The notes beneath the pieces were generated by a model, which saw nothing but the letters and a program-made list of their open reading frames with translations, did no database searches and had not been told where the DNA came from. 64,000 nt of DNA, taken from assembly GCA_964036275.1 (NCBI GenBank), contig OZ038436.1:10877904-10941903 (forward strand), read 5' to 3'. The translations under genes and the position numbers were made by a program. How positions within the stretch are numbered: the first letter of the stretch is position 1; the number at the start of each line of letters is the position of its first letter. The DNA is from Litoditis marina. Taxonomy: Eukaryota; Nematoda; Chromadorea; Rhabditida; Rhabditidae. Shown here piece after piece: positions 33,801-44,655 of the stretch.

Positions 33801-36590
33801 TTTTGTGGACAACAAAGTCGCGTATGACGAATGAAAATAAAAAAAGTACATACCACGAGATAAACATTCCAGTCGAGAGAACTGTGAAGATGAGGTAGAA
33901 ACGACCGATGCTGTTGCCCAACCTGAAAGAACAACGACAAAAATGAACGAATGAAGTTTTAAATAGAGAAAATGATTTCAACTCTTCACAACTAAAAACG
34001 CACACTTGAAAAGGTTTGCTAGTTGTAAATGAGTGAACACTCACTGAAGCCTAATGCATTTTCCCAGTTTCTTTACAACAGGATATTTTACCAATCTATC
34101 CTCTTATCAATAGAAATTAGGCCTCTATCTATTAATAGAACTCCAGAGCTCCAATATGATCAGTAAAATCGAGAATAAAAACTACAAACCTGTTACAGAT
34201 AGCCCTGAACAGAGTGAACTCCGCGAAAAGACACAGAATACCCAGTAGACATCTCATACACACGAAAATGGCAATCTTGGAATAGGGGAAAATCAGGGCG
34301 AGGAAGTTGGCGGGAAGGTAGTGCAGATACACATAGAAGTAGGACCTGGAAAAAGAAACAAATGACGTTGTAAGTTGTGATTTACTGTTCTATTTTCTAC
34401 CTTTTGTAACTTGACTTCAGGGTAGAAATATACGAATACCCTTTCGAATACCACTTTTTTTTCGTTTGAGAGATCCGGAGCACCATGGTTAATGTAACAA
34501 CAAGCCTTCAATGTTATTACACAATAACTAGGCCCTAAGCACAGTCGATAACCATATTTACGATATTCCACCACCGATGCCTCAATAATGATTCCCAGTT
34601 TGAAGTGACACCAAACATACCTGATAGCGTATAAAGGAGAATATTCCCAGGTTTGAAAGCCTTCTCCAAATAACAACAAATGCAGCGGTTCCCAGTAGTT
34701 GAATACCTGAATAATTATGAAATATAAACAATAAACTCAAATTACTTTTTTAATACAGTAAATATATACAATAACGAAGTTGACTCCCTTGACGTAAAAT
34801 GAAATGCTACATTTTTTTCTATGATGTTTGTTCTCTAGTTGCGGCAACAAAAAACACCATATATTTGCATAGGTTTCAAACATTCAATGTTGAAGAAAAA
34901 CTTATACTTTCCACTCTCTCTCTCTCTCTGTCTTATATATGACGTTCTTTCCGCTACTCCCTACTGGTATAAAAAAAGCTGCCACTACAAAAAAAAACAA
35001 AAAAATCAATATGAAACTTCAATCTAACCTCATCACAATCACTGATGGTGCTCCACAGGGCTGCCGATAACCGTAGTGAGAACATCAACTGAAAAGACAT
35101 GAATTGGTGTATGAATCACACTGAAAACACCATACACAAACAAGCGATGGCTTTCTCGGCCAATTCACTGGAGAACCGGGTCCTTCCCGAACCGAATCGC
35201 GAACCAGTCACTGGAGAACCGAACCGAACCGACCGAACCAACTTTTGAACCGACCGGTTCTCCAGTGAATGCTTCGAACCGAACCGGGATAGAGTCATTT
35301 TACCTTGTCTACGACTTGCTTGTTCAACTCATGATATATGTCGGTTCGGTTCGAAGCATTCACTGGAGAACCGGTCGGTTCGATTCAGTTGGTTCGGTTC
35401 TCCAGTGACCGGTTCGCGGTTTGGTTCGGGAAGGACCCGGTTCTCCAGTGAATTCGCCGGCTTTCCCGACGCATACACCAGTGGCACCGTATCCACCAAT
35501 AATTTTTCCCTCTCACGGAAATTTAATGAAAATCGGGATTTTCATCTAGATGACTGAACTGAAAACTGGTCGAAAACTGAGGTTTTCAACAGTAAAGTTT
35601 GACAATTTCTGAACCTGGGGTATATTGAAATCCCGATTTTGGAGAAAATTGGGTGACTAAATGAACGATCCAACCAAGTCACCCTACGTTCGTTCCCGAG
35701 TACATACATGGGGCAGTTTCGAGTTACGAAGCAAGCGTTTTAAGTAACCCCCCCCCCCCCCTTCCTCAAAATACCTCGAGTCCACTGTTTTGAAGCTCGT
35801 GTTCCTTTTTTTTAATCGAAAATAGAGTAAAGTACCATAAATCATAAGTGGTTATCTTCTCGGTGAGGGTTACTTAGTTGGTTTTACTTTCAGCTGGCGC
35901 TATTTTGGTCCGACACATTCATTTCACTTCCAAGAACAAACTAAAATCCGGTCATCGTACAAACTAACGTTAATAACCATAGTTTGCGTTAGAAAAGCCT
36001 TATATTCCCATCTGACCTACCTTGAGAATGGCGCCCGTCTCGGGAATCCAGGCCAGATCCTGTGCACTGCGTCCCACGTACAGCTTCCCGTTATCCACTG
36101 AGCTTTCCACCTTTTTATCGTCCCTTGACCTGAAGATAAACTTGTTGAAGAAAAACAGCAGCTTGGATGTTTCGTGCAATATAAATGTCTGTTAACTGGT
36201 GATCGTACGATGTGCAGTACAAGCAATTTTCTTTGTTTGATAAGTAGAATGTCTTCAAAACGTATGTTTCAACCTTTCAACCGGCGTTCCTTCACAACAT
36301 CGTACGAACAACGAAATGCAAACTATATGCCTTCTTGTGAGCCACTCAAAAGGGCCTTGTTGCACAGTCACGTGGAAAATGTTAAACACAGCAGAACTCA
36401 GAAACATGCTATGACACATGAACGATGCCTCATTAGACTAACTTCACGTGATTACTCGATTTGCTTCTTGTATAATGTAGATGAATCATAAAGTAACGGG
36501 AACTAACGACTGTTGTACGGGTTCATAGGTGACTGGTCGATCCACCCTATTCGTGGACCTCCTCACCATGGAGATGTTCTTTCGGCCCAT
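27900..36590 (-). CDS. algn-9: ALG9-type alpha-1,2-mannosyltransferase (GPI/ALG GT22 family), ER membrane
   Basis: Seventeen exons: 36590-36508, 36129-36021, 35088-35029, 34706-34621, 34345-34190, 33922-33854, 33455-33381, 33024-32920, 32481-32379, 32088-31881, 31589-31418, 30929-30809, 30345-30280, 30030-29934, 29296-29164, 28749-28659, 28058-27900. They total 1893 nt (630 residues); all phases agree. Family marks: the first luminal loop SDCDEVFNYWEP (about 80-91), GFQTWEYSP, LSTGMF, NIVLYNV with GHGPDLYG, the GT22 signature TQPHKEERFLFPVYP (380-394), and CVGKEWYRFPSSF. Many segments are hydrophobic, as expected for a multi-span ER protein. ALG9 adds two alpha-1,2 mannoses from dolichyl-phosphate-mannose to the lipid-linked N-glycan precursor. 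The ATG lies 5 nt from a TTGCAG acceptor. The gene starts about 660 bp after the mrps-22-like stop. At exon 1, two donors in the same phase are possible (GTCGTT or GTTAGT); I took GTTAGT. Confidence 0.96.
30355..30523. mobile_element. Short MITE, family 2
   Basis: CACATCCAGTAAGGTCCGAC at the start and GGACAACTTTAGTGGTGTTT at the end. It sits about 10 bp beyond the acceptor of algn-9 exon 30280-30345, close to where that intron's branch point would lie. Confidence 0.75.
31001..31250. mobile_element. Palindromic MITE, family 1
   Basis: Begins TAAATTCTATATGTAACCGG and ends CCGGTTACATATAGAACTGG, in an algn-9 intron. Inverted ends and centre as in the other copies. Confidence 0.88.
32491..32664. 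mobile_element. Short MITE, family 2
   Basis: AGAGACCAGTAAGAGGTCTG at the start and GGACAACTTTACTGGTGCAT at the end, next to the acceptor of an algn-9 exon. Confidence 0.7.
35158..35462. mobile_element. Long inverted repeat (foldback element) in an algn-9 intron
   Basis: The left arm (35158 to about 35290) and right arm (about 35339-35462) are inverted copies, with a loop of about 50 bp. TTCACTGGAGAACCGG and its complement occur at both ends and in the middle of each arm, and the arms are full of GAACCGAACCG strings. It looks like a MITE or foldback element with a nested subrepeat. Confidence 0.85.
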
Positions 36591-36594
36591 GGCG

Positions 36595-36601
36595 GCTGCA
36601 A
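36595..36601 (-). promoter_or_regulatory. Trans-splice acceptor of algn-9
   Basis: On the minus strand TTTGCAG precedes CCGCC-ATG. The upstream gene's stop is about 660 bp away, so an SL2-like downstream operon acceptor is the likely reading. Confidence 0.6.
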
Positions 36602-37250
36602 ATAAAGGAAATAAAAATGAAAGATACTAAAAACAGGTATCTTTCGAACAAACTGGTCACTGGTTCCATCAATAATCAATCTATTATGAAACAGATGAAA
36701 AACCAGCGGAACAGAGAAATTGAATGGGCCAGCGCTCAAACACTTCTACGGCATATACGTCTGCCTTAATACAAACGAGAGCTATAGTTAGTGGTTAATA
36801 GTAACCTTCACTAAGACAGAAAACTGAAATAGAAGAACTTGACACATGAACAACATAATACCACCAAGAATAAAAAACATTGAAATAATGAAAACCGGTC
36901 TAGCGAACCAGCTAAAACACACAACTCTCCAGAAAATCAATAATATATATGTATTTAACCAGAAATGACAACAAACAACAACATAGATCAGCTGAACAAA
37001 GGTAATACAACTATAACTTATACATCCTAATCATCCTATCTTCTACACATAATTGGAGCAGGTTCTCTTTTTTTCATCAATTAGAACAAGGCAGAACAAA
37101 AACACTACCAAACTCCATAAAATTTTCTCAAAATACACCTCGCGTTTGTCCATTTTACTCCAAAACACCGTAAACTAACGGTAATTCACATCAAGCTACT
37201 CATTCAAAAAAAAAACGTTGTAAAGTAAGCAAAACCTTGTGATTATACAA

Positions 37251-40200
37251 CTATTGATCGTTTCCATCCCTATCATCGTTCCTTGTTCTATTCGATCGAT
37301 TGAACCTTCCGCTCCGCCCCTTTTTGTCGAATTTCGACCCAGTTGAGGGGGTATTTTGATCTCCGCTCGAGGCCTCCTCCAAGTTTCCGTCGTCACTCTT
37401 CGAGACCTGACACAAACATAATATTTTTGGATTCAAGTATTCACCTTGAATCTACGAACTACGGAATTAAGACTGCACCGAGAACCGCTATTACTAAATA
37501 CAGTATACAGTGATGACTCCAGCGTTTACAGAACCCTGTCGGAACTCTCTTCTACAAGAGAAAACTCAACTATAACAATAGTCTCAAAATGTTCAACATC
37601 ATAACATTACATTTATTCAAAACATTCTGAGGGTTTCCCACCTTTACAGGATATTCCTTGCCAAGTTTTCCGAGAGGACCGGAATCAGAGTTCACATTGG
37701 ATAAATTGATGGACGCCTGAAAGAAAGTAAAAGTTTTACACGACGTTTGGAAACACCAACCAACTGAAAGCAAACAAATTTATTAAAAATAAATTGGAAA
37801 ACCACGAGACGGATACTTATCTTCAGGTAAAAGTATTCACTCAAGTTTTGTTCTTGTATTCGAAAACACTATAAACACCCCCCCCCCCCCCCCCCAAAAA
37901 GGAAAGGAAAGATAGGTGTTCTGTGTTTTCACCTCTCCGGCGAATTCCGAATAGTCGGGCTGGGCTACTCTCTCCTCTACTTCCCGCGGCTGGACCTTCA
38001 CTTTACCGTCCTTCAAGAAGGCTAGCAAATCCTTTAGCTGAGCTCGGAAACGACCGTTCTAAATAAGAAACAATAAACTATGTGAGAACTTAGAGAACAA
38101 ATTGAACAAGTGTACTTATACATCATTACGTAATGTAGAAATCCCGTAAATGTAACGTAAAAAAAAGTAAAAACACGAACTACAGTGTATTCCCGATTTA
38201 CTCGAGTTTCACATTCAGGACGTATTTGACTAGTTGGACTGAAAAATTCTAAATTACCCAAGTATTCGTAGTTTACAACTTGGATACTGAAGAGACTATT
38301 TATATTTGCTGTGTTTGCTACATACCTCCTTCCTCCTTCACAAAATCCTAAAACTCGGTCGATAATTGTTTCCTGATCCACAGGTATTTCGTATTTGTAA
38401 CGTACCTCCTTGACAAAGTCCTGGACTATTTTCAGGTCCGAGTCGGTACTTCCGATGGAAACACGCCAGTTGGGGTGCAGCGTCTTTTGCAGACGGATCA
38501 GATTGGCACAGTCGCGTACTCTGAGAAAACAACACTTATAACATACACCAGTCATGTGCATCAATCATGCAAGCGTAACAGGGTCACAATACCCTTTTCA
38601 TCAAATTTTTCTTCTTCATTTCTCCAATATGAGTGCCACATCCAACAACGTGGAAAGTCACGTCTTGAATCGCGAATAAATCTATTCTCTTCTATTCTAG
38701 TCCACGGAATAGAGTCCGGTTTTCTCATTCTAGAATAGGTCATTTCCCGATGTATTGGTGAAACGGTAGCCCTTCTTTGACGAAAAGCGAGAGTGTAACG
38801 TGAAACATTCAAATGAATATCGTGCCACCCACCTTCCCTGGCCTCCCATATGATTGAGAAGTGGCGGAATATTTCCATTCAGCGCCAGATAGAACACGAG
38901 TGGACCGAAATGACGAGTGGAATGAAGAACATCAAAGTTCTCCGTCTCCGCAACGCGATCAAAGATCAATTGAGACAACTGAAAGAGATTTGCATATTTC
39001 ATGTTTATTTATTCACTTCGCTTTGTTACGGGGCGGTGATCAACGTAACAATACTCTGAAAATAACGGCTAATTTAATACAAAAATAAGAAAATTCGGTG
39101 ATTTTCATGCAAAACCATAAAAATTGACTGATATAAACCAACACCCTCGTTCATAAAAACTTCTTTTCTGTGATTCAGCTCAGTTTGAGTTTATGTCAAG
39201 TCTTGACACATCAAGCAAAATCGACCCAATTATGAAATATGAAAACTAAAATATATAAAACAATTATATATAAAAAAAACCTACCTCAATGAATGACGGA
39301 TCATCCGGTTCATAGAACCAACAGGCCCAGTCCAAGACGAACTCGTGCTCGTTGCGGTTCAAGGCGTCCTGGAATCGACTGTTCACTGTTTCATAGAATA
39401 CAAACGACAAATCCACACGACCATACAGCAGCTCTTTTTTACAGCATGTAGATTGTGGGAATTAGGTTAGTAAACCAGATCTACAGAATAATATGTTCTT
39501 GAAATCACGGTACCACTAGCCACCAGTTGAAAACGGATATCACATATCCCTCAATAAGAAGACGAACCGGGGGGACCGTTCATATACAATAATCGGGTAG
39601 GGCCATGTAATTTCCGCAACAAAAAACGCACACATAGAAAACTCGATTGGTAGGATGGTTTTCATTGTTTTCAAAAACTTTTCTACAATTCGCAGCGGTA
39701 GAAACATATTTACAAGATACATATACCTGTAGATAGGCATCATCATTCATGCATTATACGCAGGCGTTTTATGTCGATTTAAACAATAAAACAAATAGTT
39801 TTCCGCCTGCGTATAGAGTATGACCCGGGTATTAGGTCCCTTTTTAGATGTAAACTAACCTGTAGATAAGGATCCTCGAATACCGGTGGTGGCATGACCG
39901 GCCGGTTGTTCTTGTGGTAGTAGGTGCGGTTCATTCGGTCGTGCTCCTCCGGGGTCGCCGTACGCAACGTACCATCCACCTCCCGGACCACCACGGTACG
40001 ATCCTAGAACAACATTAGTTAAGTTGGGCTAAAAAAATAAAACAATTATATGCCTCGAGCCAAGAGTTATGCTATGCTTATACCCCTCCCTTGCTGGTAT
40101 TGAATCGTTCACTATTGCATCACGACCGAAATTATAACACTGCTATTGGCGTGATTTCTCGGAAAATACACTTAACAATCTACATTACCATCGTCAAGTC

Positions 40201-42390
40201 ATTCATAACTTGGATTAACATATTCTAGTAGGAACAATGAGGCAATAATACTAAGAAGCAATAGTCCACTCGACTCTTGTAGGATGATTGAAACATTCGG
40301 ACGTAGTCATGAATCCAAATGTGTTTCGTTCATATTGACTGGGGCCAAATAATCAACCTGCTACCTCAGTGGCGCAAAAATTTCGCGAAACGGATCACAC
40401 ATAAAACATTGTTAAAAAACTGTATGGCTCATTCTAGGTCATTTTCGAGCATGTTAAAAACGTCAAAAACCAGTTATGTCATAGAACAAGCCCACACTCC
40501 GGTAAAGTAGCTCGAATAATCAGAAAAACGCCGCTAACGGGCTCCCTTTTCGCCGATATCGAGAAAATTAGCGTATTTTTTGATGCAAAATAATTAAATT
40601 CGCATATTTAGCTCAAGAAACGGGTTCTCTTTTCCAGAATAGCCATACTTTGAGAAATGAGATTGAGGTATTCCGAAATCCTGATTTTGATGTTTGATGT
40701 GAAACGGGTGATACAACCAACCATAGGTAAAAAAGGGTTCAACCGGGCTTTTCAAAAGTGAAGGGGTCAGATCGCTCTTGTTGCAAAATAGAGGGGCAAG
40801 AGGGTAGCATCTATTGGCTGGTCTGAGACCAGCCAATGGATGCTGAAGGAGGTCATTTGCTAACTCTTGTCAAAAAGTGAAGGTAGTACCATGTCAGGGT
40901 GGCACCTTTTTATCTATGCAACCAACCAACAACGGGTATCCTATGTTTGGTGTGAACGAACCTGATCGGTAGCATCGAAAGTGATGTCGGTGAAGACGAA
41001 TTTGCTGTTGTCGAATCCGCATATTTCGTCGTCCTTCGACAGAATGTCCACACTTTCCTGTCGCGGTTCTTTGATGGGGACAAAGTTCAGGAAGTTACGT
41101 CCCTCTTGTCGCATACGATCCAGCGTCTGAAACCGTGTGTGTGTGACTGGACATGTAGACAATTTGGACCACATATATGGATAAAAAAACTGCTGTTTTT
41201 CTTTTTTACGCCTGTTTCGGTGTTTTTTGAGCAGGACTTCAAAAGTATGGGGAAAAACGGCTTCAAAATCACGCTTTCCTGAGACCCCAAAAGACCCCTT
41301 GCTGCTGTATGAGCAGTCCACAGTTTTCTCGCCTACAGTAATTTTTGTGACTGAGTTAGTATTAAGCTCCGTTTGCGAATTTTCCATGTTTTTTGTTGAT
41401 TGAAGCAATGATTCGCTGCATGACGCGCTTATTTTTGGGCGAATCATACACGGAGCTTTAAAAGCGAAGACGAGACTTCGTTATGTGTAAGGCTGTAATC
41501 GAGTTAGTCTCAAGCTTAGTTCACTATCTTTCTCACCTTGTTCAGGCGTTCATCGGTCATCAGAGCGAAATGGGAGCGCTGTTGAATACTCGTCCTTCGC
41601 TCTTTGAAAACCTGAAATATGATAACATTTTCGAATGAACATTTTACTATGTATACAATTTACACGCATACTCTCACAAAAGCCATATATATGCTCGCCG
41701 TGAACAAGGTAGATGGAATTTATCAAAATAGACAAATTTTCTCATTTTCGGCGAAATTCGTTTATTTGTTTTGAGTACTCAGACAACTTTACGATTTTCA
41801 GACAATCATCTTACTGACGCGATCTTACCTTATTCTCCAAATCCAGTCCAGTCAAATCAGCGAGCAACTTCTGTACATCGGCATCAATGAATTTCGATTC
41901 CACATCGACAGCCGACGAAAGAGAGGTATCTGTATCGGCTCTGTAATGAATGAGCTTGGTAATTCAGTGGTCGTTTTTCAATACTAAGAGGCATCGCCGT
42001 AAGGATTTTGATTTTTTTTCGCATTCCATTCCAATTCCAAAACAATGTGGTGGAAGGCGAGAAAACCACCGGAAAAGGCAACGCGAGTTAACCAGAATGA
42101 TTGTGTTCAGCAACTTGACCACCGATAAAGCCGCCGACTAAAGGATTACCGCGCAACGCATAGAACTTTGTTTATGTATTATGCACCTGCTACACACGCT
42201 CATGTGATAACACGGGTTTTAATGGTTTCAATTTTTTTCGCAAGGTAAACCTGGATCGAGAAACCATTAGAAACGTGATAAAAGAGATATAGTATCACCT
42301 TGCTCGATTCAACCATGCGGATGCATATCGATTGTGTCTAGTTGTGGAGAGATTCCGAAGAAGAAACCGGCGCTGCCAGAGGCCGTTCAT
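37251..42390 (-). CDS. mrps-22: Mitochondrial small ribosomal subunit protein S22-like
   Basis: Eleven exons: 42390-42299, 41940-41829, 41611-41537, 41126-40962, 40003-39860, 39368-39285, 38978-38833, 38520-38406, 38058-37933, 37716-37642, 37406-37251. They total 1290 nt (429 residues); all phases agree. The first 30 residues are rich in arginine and hydroxylated residues with no acid, as in a mitochondrial presequence. Blocks that match MRPS22: VQKLLADLTGLDLENK (about 56-68 region), SKFVFTDITFD (about 134-144), VVREVDGTLRTATPEEHDRM, FDVLHSTRHFGPLVFY. The C-terminal tail (exon 37406-37251) is low-complexity, rich in R, N, D and G, and makes the protein longer than the human one. It is a structural protein of the mitoribosome small subunit. 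The ATG lies 6 nt from a TTTCAG acceptor. It appears to be the first gene of the four-gene array. Confidence 0.88.
37877..37895. repeat. Poly-C tract
   Basis: A run of about 19 C in an mrps-22 intron. Shorter runs lie at 2671-2685, 35750-35761 and about 50077-50085, and a G run near 10970. Confidence 0.85.
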
Positions 42391-44655
42391 CCAAGACTGA
42401 AAACACCGAGGTTTGGCAACAAAATATATACTTTTATTTGAAATATTAACAGTACAATACCCCAATGAGGAGGGGTAAAACTGAAACGGCACTGAGAAAG
42501 AGACACTACACAAGAAATTAAGAAAGCTTTAATTTATTCAAAGCGCACTGGCAACGTGAAAATTACATTAAATCACGCTATTTTTTCAATAATACTATTG
42601 TAAAACTCCAAAATAACCAACATGAATGTTTATTTTAGGCATTGATACCAACAGTAGTTTTCCTCTGATGAAAAACGCGCTAAACCGGCATGCGATCAAC
42701 TCCAAATCCGGTAGGTTACTCATCACATTGATTAGTTGTAGTTCATTCACACAAACATTAAAGAAACATTTTATAAAGAATATAAAACGCACAAACTTGC
42801 ATAAATTTAAAAAAAATTCGAAGAGAAGCGTAGGACACTGTTTCGCCTACGCGCGAGCGTCGTAACCGCGACGCGACTTCATTGGAGCACGTTTTTGCCA
42901 TTTCTCTCTTGCAGTGTAGGCTTTTCGATGAAACCTTCAAACGCGTTACAATGATTGCTTGACTTAAACCGGCGCGACAATACCTCCCTTTGTATCCGAA
43001 GTAGATGAGATGAAATTTGATGTCCAATTTACTGCATTACATATGGAAGAATACCTCGCCCGGTAATATTTGAGTGAATTTCATTGTGACAGTACTACTC
43101 TGCTTCATTGGGTGCACATCTACAGTACACCATCTCATTTTTCATTTTTTCATTCTTTCAGTTTTCAAATATGAACATTTAATTTAATGAGAGTAGCTAA
43201 GAATGGAAATAGTGGTGGTGACGAATAACTGGACATAACAGTGAAAAATGCTCCCAAACGAAACTTGTATATACAAATACATAGCACTGAAAGTTCTTAT
43301 TTACATATACACTGTCAGTGTTGACAAGTTCACAAGGCCGTTTTACGCAGTGTACTGCGAACTTATTTTCAAGCAAAAGCAAGAGACGCACGGTGAGATT
43401 AAGGTGTGAGGATATTCCAGTTCAGTACTCAGGAATATCATTCGCCCTAGTTACATAAGGCTGTCTTCAGACTTTTTGTGCGATATAAGATACACGATAC
43501 ATGCGCGCTCCAATCATGTGTATCGATTGCATTTTTGTAGCGGCGTCAGATACATGCGTCTCGCGATGTATCTGGCGCTATCATACTTTTTCTATAGTAT
43601 CTCGGCGTCAGATACACAATTTTTGAAGATTGCGGCCGGCATTCTACACTTCATTTGAATAGCTGCTACAAATTCATGAAACATCATTTTAAACTTGCTT
43701 TTATCATTGTAACTCATTTTTACATGGATTTTTCGATATTTTATGAGCGGCAGTATGATAATTAACAATTTATTCGAGTTCTCTTTTTTGCTCGGATATT
43801 TTCGATGGTAGCTACGCGTCAATCGAGGTTCCGAGTGGCCAGTGTGATCTCTATTGTGTCCGGCTATATATGGAAACGGGATAAAAAACGTCGGTTGTAT
43901 GTCAGAAAAGCTCATGCACGGTCCCTTGATGCTCGTCTCCGCAATTTTGATGATTATCCACTAGCTAAAGACGCCAGCGCGCCTGCTTTATAAAGCCGGT
44001 GAAATATTTGAGTGCGGTTCAATCGGGCAGCCGAATATTCCGAGAACTGTCGCAATAACTATTATATAAACTGGACAAAAAATTTTTGAAAGGGTGTCAG
44101 TTCACTCAATATAGTTGTTTTGCGTGTTCTAGTGTTCTCATGTAGTAAGTATACATTATATATGAATATCGACTATGCTTTATCGTAAAGAGAGTTGCTA
44201 ATTCAATGAAATAACCCAATACAAGGACGTTTTTCAACCGAAATAGGTGAGAAGAAATTACCAAATTACATATTGCAGATGAACCCCGCACGGTACAATT
44301 GTGGAGTGAATTTCATTGTGGTATACTCTACTTCATCTTTGGGTATACACCTACAGTACACCATCTCATTTTTCATCTGCCATTCTGACAGTTTTCAAAC
44401 GAGAACATCAGATTCAATGAAATGAGTTATGGATGAAACTATCACTGATTATGAATCACCTAATAAAACAATGGAAAAGAATACTTTTTTACTCCCTTGA
44501 CATTTCATATTCATACTATCAGTGTTCACAGGCTTGTTTTACACATTAAGTTACAAACTTGTTTTCCGAGCAAAACCACTCTTACACTGAACACAGATAA
44601 TTGAAACAAATTTATTATTCAAAATCCATGAAAGAAGTAGAAAAAGTACTGCTGC
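42391..44655. other. Region between mrps-22 and the threonine ammonia-lyase, repeat-rich
   Basis: The right part is the start-side flank of the mrps-22-like gene, whose acceptor is at 42397. Two related blocks (43045-43220 and 44290-44430), each with GAGTGAATTTCATTGTG and CTACAGTACACCATCTC, are dispersed-repeat copies. A second repeat family lies at 43985-44240 and again at 48980-49215. A short open frame at 43805-43993 contains KKRRLYVRKAHAR, which resembles the N-terminus of PIF/Harbinger transposases only weakly. I see no host gene here. Confidence 0.5.
44611..44616 (-). terminator. Poly(A) signal of the threonine ammonia-lyase gene
   Basis: AATAAA on the minus strand, about 40 nt after the TGA at 44656-44658. 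Confidence 0.75.

Noticed and set aside
38034..38564. Long minus-strand open frame of 176 codons treated as one exon
   Set aside because: It is a real exon (38406-38520) plus open intron. Family alignment, acceptor and donor positions and phase support the short exon; the extension is a possible isoform only.
40941..41447. 168-codon minus-strand frame as a single exon
   Set aside because: Only 40962-41126 matches MRPS22 and is bounded by splice sites; the upstream part is intron that happens to be open.
37251..42390. Reading the first array gene as DAP3/MRPS29 because that gene lies near crn-3 in C. elegans (from memory)
   Set aside because: No P-loop is present; the FVFTDI, VVREVDGTLR and STRHFGPLVFY blocks are those of MRPS22.
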